DNA from: Fulvivirga sp. M361
GTDB taxonomy: Bacteria; Bacteroidota; Bacteroidia; Cytophagales; Cyclobacteriaceae
Length of the DNA: 64,000 bases
Direction of reading: 5' to 3'
Assembly (NCBI RefSeq): GCF_007097395.1
Contig: NZ_VKDC01000021.1
Coordinates: forward strand, 38,954 to 102,953
Shown here in pieces: positions 1-10,200 of the stretch. Positions within the stretch are counted from its first letter, which is position 1. The number at the start of each line of letters is the position of its first letter. Both the position numbers and the translations under genes were made by a program. Under the pieces are notes generated by a model. It was not told the origin of the DNA and did not search any database. It saw nothing but the letters and a program-made list of their open reading frames with translations.

Positions 1-1273
1 TTTTTAAGAAATATGCCGCCAGTTTCTCAATCGTTTCAGCATCGTATTTACCCTGGTTATAGCCAAAATGAATGTCGACCTCTTTTTCAAAATTTACGAT
101 ACTTAAGGCCAGGTCAAAGTTATTGGTCTGATCAAAACTGAATGAGGCAATCTTACACAGTGGATCATTTTTAAAAATGGCTTTGTCCAACGGATAATTT
201 TCAATAAGTACTACCGTATCAAAGAATTTCTCGTTCACATCACTACCTGCATACTCCTTGACCTTCACTAAAGGAGTTATTTCAAATTTTTCACGTTCTG
301 CCAGGTGTCCGGAAATGCTTTGCACCAGATCCATTACCTTTTGCCCCGTATTTTTGACACGCAATGGAAGCGTATTGATCAAAAGCCCGACCATATTGTC
401 CACACCTGTTACATCTACTGATCTACCCGACACGGTTGTTCCGAAAACAACGTCTTTTGAAGCGCTGATCTTTTGAAGTAGAATCCCCCAAATAGTGTAA
501 AACACAGTCGCTTTGGTCACTTTATTTTCTTTACAAAAGCGATCAAGCTCATTTGTCAGAGTGTCCGGCAGGTGCAGACAATAGCTGGAGCTATTCATCA
601 TATCTCCCGCACCCTTACTCCTTATCACCATTTCACTTTTTTCACCTGGCTTTTCAAAATAAGTGGACCAAAAGGCTTTTTCATCTACATTAGTATACCC
701 TTTCAATGCTTTTACATAAGCTTTGAATTTAGCTTTCCGCCCAAAGTGGTAGTCTTCACCTTTGAGTAGTGCCTGGTAAGTACGAAAGAATTCTTTAAGA
801 ATAATACCATTACTCCAGCCATCGTATATGATAGAATGATTACTTATGACCAGGGTAAATTCTGTTTCACTGAAAGTGACTACTTTAATACGAAAGGGCA
901 CTTCTTCCAGGTTAAACAAAGCCGCTTTGTCTTTGGCTTTTATTGTATCAAAGGCAACGTTCCTTGCTTCTTCACCCTGTTTAGTCAGATCAATGTATTC
1001 AATATTGACAGGGTGCTCCTTTAATATGATCTGTACAGGTTTATTCAGTTTTCTCCATCGAAATACAGCACGCAACATTTCGTTGTGATGTACTACTAAA
1101 TTCCATGCTTTTGTAAACAACTCCCTGTTCAGTACCCCTTGAAGGTTCAAACATATTTGTTCGAAATTTTGAGAGCTTGTTCCATTGTTTTTAAGGTAGT
1201 GAAATAAAAGACCGTCCTGCAAAGGGGTAATCTCAAAAATATCTTCGGTATTTTCTTTAGATAAAGTAGCCAT
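1..1273 (-). CDS. Non-ribosomal peptide synthetase, N-terminal condensation domain (partial)
   Basis: The reading frame is open from an ATG at 1273 to the window edge, giving 424 residues of a larger protein. It begins directly with a condensation domain: an N-terminal TPLQDGLLFH block, and a later FGTTVSGR block followed by MVGLLINTLPLR, all family hallmarks. The core HHxxxDG motif reads HSIIYDG (His146, Ser147, Asp151, Gly152), so the second, catalytic histidine is serine. The domain should accept the chain from the upstream FAAL-NRPS, which ends in an epimerization domain, and would then be of the D-L joining type if active. The start lies 11 bases after the stop of the permease gene, so it is in the same operon. 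Adenylation and carrier domains are expected beyond the edge but not seen. Confidence 0.9.
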   Translation of the reverse strand, partial: MATLSKENTEDIFEITPLQDGLLFHYLKNNGTSSQNFEQICLNLQGVLNRELFTKAWNLVVHHNEMLRAVFRWRKLNKPVQIILKEHPVNIEYIDLTKQGEEARNVAFDTIKAKDKAALFNLEEVPFRIKVVTFSETEFTLVISNHSIIYDGWSNGIILKEFFRTYQALLKGEDYHFGRKAKFKAYVKALKGYTNVDEKAFWSTYFEKPGEKSEMVIRSKGAGDMMNSSSYCLHLPDTLTNELDRFCKENKVTKATVFYTIWGILLQKISASKDVVFGTTVSGRSVDVTGVDNMVGLLINTLPLRVKNTGQKVMDLVQSISGHLAEREKFEITPLVKVKEYAGSDVNEKFFDTVVLIENYPLDKAIFKNDPLCKIASFSFDQTNNFDLALSIVNFEKEVDIHFGYNQGKYDAETIEKLAAYFLK

Positions 1274-1284
1274 GGGGGAATTGA

Positions 1285-3774
1285 TTATTCGTATTTAAGT
1301 GCTTTGATAGGGTTTTCTAAAGTGGCCTTTAATGCCTGATAGGTTATCGTACTGATCACTACGATCACAATGAGAGCCGATGTGATGACAAAATCACTCC
1401 AGCCAATAGGGATCTTATTAGAATAATTTTGTAGTATCTCAGACATCACCCAATAGGCCAAGGGGATGGCCATAGCGAATGATACCATTAATAAGTAAGC
1501 ATACTCTCTCACAAGCAATGCCGTTACATTTGATATAGTGGATCCTAATACTTTTCTAATCGCAATGGACTTTTTCTTTTGGTGAATTAAGAAAACACTA
1601 AATGCCAGCAGACCCAGGTAAGCAATTAAGATGCTGGTATATGTATAGATCTGCATGATTTTCTTAATCTGCTGCTCTATTTTGTATTGAGAGGTTATAA
1701 AATCATCCAGGAAGTTATAATCCAATTCATCTTTAGGGTAATATTTTTGAAACACTTCTCTTACAGATGCTATGCTTCTTTCAATATCGGCTCCTTTTTT
1801 GATTTTGATACTGTAAAAGCCCCTGTTCATTGGAAACAGGTGGTACTTTATAGGCGCCACTCCATTGGACAATGGCTCCTGGTTATAGTCCTCCAACACA
1901 CCTATGATCTGATGCCCTCCGGGTGTTACATAATGAGCATTTACATCATCTACGTATAGTGAATTACCTATAGCATCCTGAGGCTCTTCATATCCAAGCA
2001 GTTCCATCAATTTTCGATTGATCACTACATTTTCTTTTTCATTTTCACGGTTATCCGAAAAGAAACGTCCAGCCAGCAGCTTTAATCCATATACATCTAC
2101 ATAATCCTGATCGGTAAAAATATTATTGGCATAAAACTTATCATCTGAGTTTCTCCAGACCGCCTGACTGTTGTTATAGAAAAAACCAGGAGTTATCGTA
2201 GAAAGGCAGATATTCTCTATGTCCGGACTTTTTCTGATTTCATCTTTGAAGGCATCCAGGTAATTGATCTCTACAGTTTCATAGCCACTTGCCATTGTAT
2301 ATTTCCGGATCACCATAACATTGTCCTTCTCAAAACCCAGGTCCGTTTTCAAGAAAAAGTCAATTTGCCGGTCCAGAAGTAGTGTACTACTAATCAGTAT
2401 AAATGAAACCGCTATCTGGGTATTCATTAGTATTTTCCTTAACAACGCATTCCTTTTATTGGAAGAAAGGTTTTCATTTTTCTTCATAATAAGCTTCATA
2501 GAGAAAATGATCAGGAATAACAGCACTCCTTTTAAAAGTGCTACCGTAACGAGAAATGAAATGAAGAAAAGATAGAATTTGGGGTTGTCAATAATGGTAA
2601 AAGCTTTAGGTATGTCCAGAAACTCATAGAATGGATCCAGGAAAATCAGCAACAGGAGTAAGGACATTGAAGCTGCCAAAAAGGTAAGCATGAACGACTC
2701 AATCAAGAACTGAGTGAACATCTCCCATAAATTCGCCCCAAAGATTTTCCTCAGGTTGATCTCTTTGAACCGGTTTATAGAATTGATGTAGGTCAAATTA
2801 ACATAGTTAAATATTGAGAATATGAGCAATACCAGGGCCCCATAGAAGATCCATTTAACCGTTCTCTCATCGATCTCATCGGATCGTATCAAAGACCTTC
2901 TTTCCATACCTCCCAGGTATTTCGGGTGTATATTTTTTCGCAGATGAATGTCTGATATATGTTGCAGGTGCAGCTCACGAGAGCCATACTTTTTCATTAT
3001 TCCCTCGGTTTTCGAAACAAGGAATTTGTTCAAATCAACTTCAAATTCATCTGCATTGGTACCATCTTTAAGCTTTAGATAGGTATCAAACATTGGATAA
3101 TAATAGTTTGCATCGCCTCCATCAAATACCGTATACTGCCCCAGGTCAGACTCCACATTTATAGCAGAAGTAAGCACATCTATTCTGATATGGGTATTTT
3201 CGGGTAAGTCTTCCATCACGCCGGTAATTTTATAGAGCCAGGGATCATGAAATCCGTAACCTAATCCCAATGTCTTTCCTACAGGGTCTTCCCCTTCATA
3301 AAGAAGCTCTGCCAGTGATGCTGTAATTACCGCCGTCCTCGGCTCTGATAGTACCTGGTCACTTTCACCACTAATCAGTTTAAAATCAAAGAAATTGAAG
3401 ATGTTATTGTCTGTACCAAAAACGGCCTTTTTAAAGAAAATATCCTCATCACGATAGAGCAGCAATGTCTCAAATTCAAAGAGCCGGACGGCCTCTTCTA
3501 CTGCCGTAAAGTTCTCCTCTACTTCCGGCCCCAGAAAATGCATGGCAAAGGCAAACTGTTTCACAAAATCCCCATCAGTGGAATAGGTATCTGTAAGGAC
3601 ACGATGAATGTTGGAAGATTTATACTGTGTATCAAAAGAATTGTGATAGTAGACGTAAATGAATACCAAAAATGAAGAGGCAATACCCAGCGCCAGGCCT
3701 AAAAGGTTGATACCTGTCAACATTTTATTTTTCAATAGGCTCCTGATAGAAACCATCACATAGTTTTTAAACAT
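1285..3774 (-). CDS. FtsX/MacB-type ABC transporter permease
   Basis: An 829-residue membrane protein with the duplicated layout of Bacteroidota MacB/FtsX permeases. It has an N-terminal membrane segment after MFKNYVMVSIRSLLKNK (about residues 18-43), a long extracytoplasmic MacB-like domain (about 45-300), and three membrane segments (about 306-430). A second copy follows with another extracytoplasmic part and a final three-helix FtsX block containing the typical IAIRKVLGST loop. There is no ATP-binding domain, so a separate ATPase is needed and none is visible here. It sits between two NRPS genes on the same strand, so export of, or resistance to, the peptide product is the likely role. The substrate is inferred from position only. 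Confidence 0.88.
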   Translation of the reverse strand: MFKNYVMVSIRSLLKNKMLTGINLLGLALGIASSFLVFIYVYYHNSFDTQYKSSNIHRVLTDTYSTDGDFVKQFAFAMHFLGPEVEENFTAVEEAVRLFEFETLLLYRDEDIFFKKAVFGTDNNIFNFFDFKLISGESDQVLSEPRTAVITASLAELLYEGEDPVGKTLGLGYGFHDPWLYKITGVMEDLPENTHIRIDVLTSAINVESDLGQYTVFDGGDANYYYPMFDTYLKLKDGTNADEFEVDLNKFLVSKTEGIMKKYGSRELHLQHISDIHLRKNIHPKYLGGMERRSLIRSDEIDERTVKWIFYGALVLLIFSIFNYVNLTYINSINRFKEINLRKIFGANLWEMFTQFLIESFMLTFLAASMSLLLLLIFLDPFYEFLDIPKAFTIIDNPKFYLFFISFLVTVALLKGVLLFLIIFSMKLIMKKNENLSSNKRNALLRKILMNTQIAVSFILISSTLLLDRQIDFFLKTDLGFEKDNVMVIRKYTMASGYETVEINYLDAFKDEIRKSPDIENICLSTITPGFFYNNSQAVWRNSDDKFYANNIFTDQDYVDVYGLKLLAGRFFSDNRENEKENVVINRKLMELLGYEEPQDAIGNSLYVDDVNAHYVTPGGHQIIGVLEDYNQEPLSNGVAPIKYHLFPMNRGFYSIKIKKGADIERSIASVREVFQKYYPKDELDYNFLDDFITSQYKIEQQIKKIMQIYTYTSILIAYLGLLAFSVFLIHQKKKSIAIRKVLGSTISNVTALLVREYAYLLMVSFAMAIPLAYWVMSEILQNYSNKIPIGWSDFVITSALIVIVVISTITYQALKATLENPIKALKYE

Positions 3775-3843
3775 AGGGGTAATCGTAGTTTATTTCTCCG
3801 CGTAAAGTATGTATATGTTAATTGACGAGTACGTGTATGGTGC

Positions 3844-4215
3844 TTAAACCATATTGAGTTCACCTTCAGCTTCTCCCATGATCATGGAATACTCCTTTTC
3901 TTCAATAGCTGTAAGGTAACCACCTCCGGTACATGTGGCCAGGTCAAGCTGAACGGTACATTTCACCTTGATAAAGTCAAGAATGAGTCCTCCACTCAAG
4001 GTAACCGCGCCTTCCTCCGTTTCAAAATTGCCGGAAAGCAGATCACATTGAGGTAGGAATAGCTTAAATCCGACTTCTGTTCCTGTTTTAGGGAAGTGAA
4101 CACTGACATAATTTCTATCAATGCATTCTTTCAGGGCCTTGCAATGTTGCCTGGGGCGCTTAAATACAATTTGCTGTTCTAAACTTAGGAGTAGGATTAG
4201 TTCATTCGCAGGCAT
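3844..4215 (-). CDS. Small unknown protein in NRPS operon
   Basis: A 123-residue protein that I do not recognise. It has no signal peptide, no obvious membrane segment and no known motif; it contains several cysteines (QHCKALKEC near the N-terminus, PQCD, VKCT, ATCTGGG) and a C-terminal acidic tail. It starts 35 bases after the NRPS stop and ends 69 bases before the permease start on the same strand, so it is co-transcribed. It is not MbtH-like: the tryptophan-rich MbtH pattern is absent and it contains no tryptophan. A carrier, chaperone or accessory role is possible but not supported by sequence. Confidence 0.6.
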   Translation of the reverse strand: MPANELILLLSLEQQIVFKRPRQHCKALKECIDRNYVSVHFPKTGTEVGFKLFLPQCDLLSGNFETEEGAVTLSGGLILDFIKVKCTVQLDLATCTGGGYLTAIEEKEYSMIMGEAEGELNMV

Positions 4216-4250
4216 TGGTTGGGGGTTTAGTAGTTCTGATGATTTGTTAT

Positions 4251-7200
4251 TTATTCAAAGAGTGCTTCCAGTTCTTCCTGATCCAGATCAGCTCCATCAA
4301 AATCCGATGGAGTGAAATGCACATTTCGTTCTGTTCTTATATGGTCTAACAACTCTAGTAAGTTATCTTTCAAGGTATTTCCAAGTTGCTTGATTGTCTG
4401 AGGCAGATAGGCTTTACCATTGTATATAATTTCAATCTGTAAACATCCTCTAACCACCATGGCATTAAACTCCAATTTAGCGCTCATGCGGTTTCTGGGA
4501 TCGGTTTCTATCCCATGGTCCTGATCGGCGTAGGAGAATAGCTCGTTTTCAAGGTCATAATCAAACTGACCAATATAGTTTAGCCGTACTTCGCTCAGGT
4601 TTGTAGGTGATAACTCTCCAAGGCTCTTCAAAATGCCATAACCAATTCCGTTATTAGGGACAGACCTCACTTCCTCTTTTACCGTTTTGATATTCTCTGA
4701 CAGTGAATCTGCTTTTATGGTCAGATTCACCGGGTACATGGCGGTAAACCAACCTATGGTTCTTGAGATGTCAATACCGGCAAAGTGACGTCCGTGGTTC
4801 TCTAACTCCAATTTAATTTGGGTTTCTCCGGTCCACTTACTTAAGGTTACGGCAAGTGCCGTACTCAGTAAGATCGGCACATCAGTTTGATAGACACTAT
4901 GGGCTTGTTTCAACAAATAATCGGTGTATTCCTGGTCAATGGTTACGTTTTCTTTTTTGGTATTGGCAACAACCCAATCAGATGGACCAGTATTGATGTC
5001 GTCTTTAAGTTTAAACTCTTGTTTTTCAATACTTTGCCAGTATTCCTTTTCACTTTCGGTAATTTCAGACTGACCATAGGATCTGACAAACCGTGACCAC
5101 TGACTAATAGAAGCCGTTTTGAAGGGTGTATGTATACTTGATCCTTTTACCAATGAATGATAATTTCTCACAAGATCTTCTAATAGAATACGCCAGGATA
5201 TGCCGTCAATTACTAAATGATGCATCGTGATAAACAGCTTATCGATATGACCGTTAATCGAAATTAGTGCACTTTTAAACAACAAGCCATCTTCCAGGTT
5301 CAGTGCATGCTTCAGTTCCTGACATATTTCTAGCAACTCATGTTTATCCGACACCTCGTGTAATTCTAATCGCAGGTTTAGTTCACCCTCTTCCTGATAA
5401 GTCAGAGAAGCGGTTGGCTGATCATATTTGATCCTCAATTCATCATGCTGGTTAATAGCTGCCGGTAAGGCCTTTTGTAATAAGCCGAAGTCAATATTTT
5501 CTTTCAAATCCAGCAGTAGTGACTGATTATAACAGTGCGGATTCACAAAATCCAACTCGGAAAACCACTTAGCCATGGGAGTGATAGGAAACTCACCTTC
5601 TGCTCTTCCATGATCATAACTATTTGACTGATGAAGCACTTTAGCTTGTTCACTTATCTGTACCAGGGTCTGGTAAGTAAGTATTTGATTTACCTCTAAC
5701 GCTATATTTTTTTCTGCCAATCGATTGACGATCTGTATCGCTTTGATGGAATCACCTCCAAGCTCAAAGAAATTATCGGTCATTGACAGATCCTCTACCG
5801 CTAATATATCACACCAGATCTCCTGCATAGTTTCTATTATTTCATTAGCGGGAAGTACTTGTTTCTGGCATATTGAATATGTTTTGGGGAGTAATGAATA
5901 ATCTACCTTACCATTTTTTGTTAATGGAATCTCAGCCAATTGAACGAAATAAGTAGGGATCATATAGTGAGGTAACCTTCCAGAGAGAAACTTACGCAAC
6001 TCCAACTCTGACACATTACCTGTTCTACTTTGATAATATGCCCAAAGCATATTCCTGCCTTTATCATTTTCCCATGCGGTGGCTATTGCAGCAGAAATAG
6101 TTTCAAACGCCTGCAGGCATTGTTCTATTTCAGAGAGCTCTATCCTGTAACCATCTATTTTAAGTTGATGATCTACCCGTCCAAAAAATTCCAGATTTCC
6201 ATCCGCGTTTTTTCTTACGAGGTCCCCCGTTTTATACATTCTCCTGCCCTGCCCAAATGGATTAGGAATAAACATGGACCGGGTTAAATCTTCACGGCCT
6301 AAATAGCCCCTGGCTAATCCATCTCCCGCGACAAATAGCTCTCCTAATACACCTTGAGGAACAGGGTTCATATTGGGATCAAGTACATGGACCTCTGTAT
6401 TTGCAATAGGTCTGCCAATAGCGACTGTTTGTGATTCTTCATTTGGAGCATAGGCATGGATCATACAACCCACGGTGGCCTCTGTCGGACCGTATTCATT
6501 AAAGATCTCCACTTGCTCTCCAAACAATTGATAGATCTCCAGGGCAAGTTGGGTCTCCAGCTTCTCCCCTCCTACGATCAGTCTTTTCAAATTTGCTTTT
6601 GCATTTGCCGGTATAGACATCTCGCGCAGCTGTTTCAAATGGGAAGGAGTCATTTTTATAACATTTACCTTTCCATCATTGATCACCTTTTGCGTCAATA
6701 CATAGTTTCCATCTTCGTAGATAAGCAGGCTGTTACCTGTAATTAACGGAGTAAAAATAGAGGTAATGGTCAGGTCGAATGAAACCGAGGTATATAAGGG
6801 AAAAATCACCTGCTCTTTCCTCACGTAGTGATCTTTCGCCCATACGATATAATTCACCAGCGATTTGTGTTCTACCATCACTCCTTTTGGACCACCGGTC
6901 GTTCCAGAGGTATAGATCACATAGGCAATATCATGAGAATCATTTGTACCGGACTGATATTGATCTGTTTCTTCATGGTAAAATGTGTCAATGTTTATCA
7001 GACCCTGAGCAAGAGGCGCTTCAATATCTTCCAGGATCTTTTTCATATGATCTAACCGCGACGTATCGGTTATAACATGCTTACAGTCACTATCTTTTAA
7101 TATATGTTTTATCCTTTCTTCCGGCTGGTCGGTATCCAATGGAAGAAAACACCCACCTGACTTAAGAATGCCCAATATGCTCACAATAAATTCCGGGCAA

Positions 7201-10200
7201 CGTGGTAGCAAGACACATACAATATTGTCAGAACAGACACCTTTACCGACCAAAACAGTAGCGAGATAATTGGCCTTATTATTAAGCTGTCTATATGAAA
7301 TGACTTCGTTTCGAAATGTCAAAGCAGGGACAGTGCCATTTGCTATCACTTGTTCTTCGAAAAGCTGATGTATGCTTTTTTGACTCGGGTAGTCACGTTG
7401 TGTATCATTGAAGATCGCTGCCTCTCTTTGATAAGCATCATCGGACAATAAACTAATTTCACCTATTACCTGGTGAGTATTACTAAGAATGTTATCTATC
7501 AAGCGTTTAAAGCTCTCAACAAATCCCTGCATTGTTTCCTTCCGGAATAATCCTGTAGCATATTCAACCCCACAGTTTAACACACCATCATTTTCAAAAA
7601 TCTCCATTGAAAGGTCAAATTTTGAAAACCCAGGATCAAAGAAATGTCGATTGACTTTAACATCCGTGGCACTTACTACAGGGAAACCAATATTGTGGTA
7701 GTTGAACATCGTATCAAATAAGACATTTCTACTTACATCCCTCTTCTGAGCTACTTGCTGCCTTAGCAGGTCATAAGGATAGTCCTGATGCTCTAATGCA
7801 TTGGCCAGATTTTGCTGTATTTCATGCAGGTATTGTATAAATGTTTGCCCGGAATCCAGGCTGGCTTTAATGGGCAGGTTATTTACAAACATACCGTGTA
7901 CATCCAACAGGTCAGGATGTGTTCGTCCAGCTACTGGTATACCTATTATCATCTCGTCGCTACGACAATACCTGTTTAGCGTTAATACATAGATTGAAAA
8001 CATTAAGGCATGTATTGTGCATCCTTGATTTTTAGCCAAACCACGGAGCCGTTCTACTGTCACCAGATCTAACTCAAAAGGTATTCTTGCTCCCTTACCA
8101 TCAAATACAGCCGGCCTGGCATAGTCGGTTGCCAAATCCAACAAGGGAACATACTTGCCTAAATAGTCTTGCCAGAATTTTCTCTGTCTTTTTAATCTGT
8201 CATTGATGATACTCTTACACTCCCATTCAGCAAAATCCTGGTAGTTTATGCTTTTATTTTTTAACGGGTTTCCCTGATAAACATCGAATAGCTCATCGAT
8301 GAAATTAAAAACGGATATGCCGTCTGAAATAATATGATGGAAGTCCAGAAATAAGATAGTAGTATCCACATCCAGTTTGAATAAATGGGCCCTGAATAAA
8401 GGTGCCATTTTTAGGTCAAAGGGCTTAACCGTTTGTTGCAATACTTCATCTAATTCATCTGAATTACAATGACTCATTTTTAAATCAAACGAAACACTAT
8501 CGGTGACCCTTAAGACGGGTTCATTATGGTATTCAAATGTAGTACGTAAAGAACTATGACGTGCAATTAATGTTTTCAGTGCTTTGTCCAACTCACCAAG
8601 CTCAATTTTTCCTTCCAGCCGGATAGCAATAGGAATATTGTAAGCTACTGAAAGCTTATTGGCTTCCCAACTAGCATATAACCTACTTTGCGCGGACGAC
8701 GTTTTGTAAACTTCTTTATTCCCCACTTCAATTATTGGAATATAGGTCTGTTTATTAAGGGATTCCAGTAGTTCTGCGAGAAGTGTTACAGTAGTTTTTT
8801 CATAAAGTGTGTTTAAAGGTAAATCGAGGCCAAACTCTTTTAAGACCAGCATACTTATTTCTGCCGCTTTTAAAGAGTTTATACCTATGTCAGCAAATAC
8901 TTCATCAGGTGATATATAGTCTCTTTGTAGTACTTTCCTACAAATCCTGGTCAACCTGATTTCATAGGTGTTTTGAGATTCTTCCAGGCTTTCAACAGCT
9001 TGAGCGTTCAAAGTGCTGTCAGCCATTTCATTTAATGCATATTGTACTTCATCGAATTCCCCTTTTCTGAATCTTTCAATCAGTTTATATCGCTGCAACT
9101 TTCCACTGGTAGTACGAGGTATGTCTGACACCGGTAAAATGTGATCGAATTCAACACCTGCACAAGCATTCACATGTGATTTAACCAACTGGGCCAGAGG
9201 CAAAAACTTATCTAGTGAGCCTCTATGAAAGATGAAGCAGATCACTTCTTCTTTCGCAAGAGATGCATTAAAAAAACCTCCAACTACTATTTTATTTAAT
9301 TCTATTCCATCTACTTCCTGGCTTAACTGCTCTATATCATGGGGATAGAAATTTTGACCGTTCACAAAGAAAATATCCTTTGATCTACCCGTAACATAAA
9401 GGTTACCATGAAGCTTGAAGCCTAAATCACCCGTTCTTAACCAGCCATCTTTAGTGATCAGAGCATTGGTAGCATCTTCATTGTTGTAATAACCGGAGGT
9501 AACACTGTTACCTGAAATCTGGATATGACCAATGATACCTTCTGTTGCCATGATGTCATTGTCGTCAACTATTCGAAGCCTGCAATTATCTATTGGTTTT
9601 CCCACATTAACCAAAGACAAGGAACGATCACCTTGTAACGAAATACAAACTTTATCTCCCAGATTAAGCGTATCACGATCCACATGGACGGATGTTATTT
9701 CATCCGATAGGCCGGACATGGTCACCGCTAAACTAGCCTCAGCCAAACCGTATACAGGACAGATCGCTTCTCTCCTCAACCCAAAAGCTGATAAGTTATC
9801 AGTAAACTCAAATCCAATTTGTTCTGATATTGGTTCAGCTCCATTGTATATTAAGCGAATAGTAGATAAATCCCAGTTTTGCACTTCGAGATTTACATGC
9901 TTTAACAGGTACCTGTAGCCAAAGTTTGGAGAACCCAAAATTGTGACTTTATACTCGGTAGCTTTATCCATCCACAACGCCGGACGTCGCACAAATAAAT
10001 TAGTAGGCATCAATATCTGATGCATGCCACTATATAATGGATTCAGATGCAATCCAATTAATCCCATATCATGGGTTAAAGGCATCCAGCTCAACATCAC
10101 ATCTTCAGGCCGATATTGAGCAGATGCTGCAATAGCCGCCATATTTACCATCAAATTTCTATGTGTGAGTATTACTCCTTTTGGATTACCTGTAGAACCT

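Noticed and set aside
9532..9918. 128-residue plus-strand open frame
   Set aside because: It is antisense to the FAAL domain, which has continuous family motifs on the other strand; no similarity or start context of its own.
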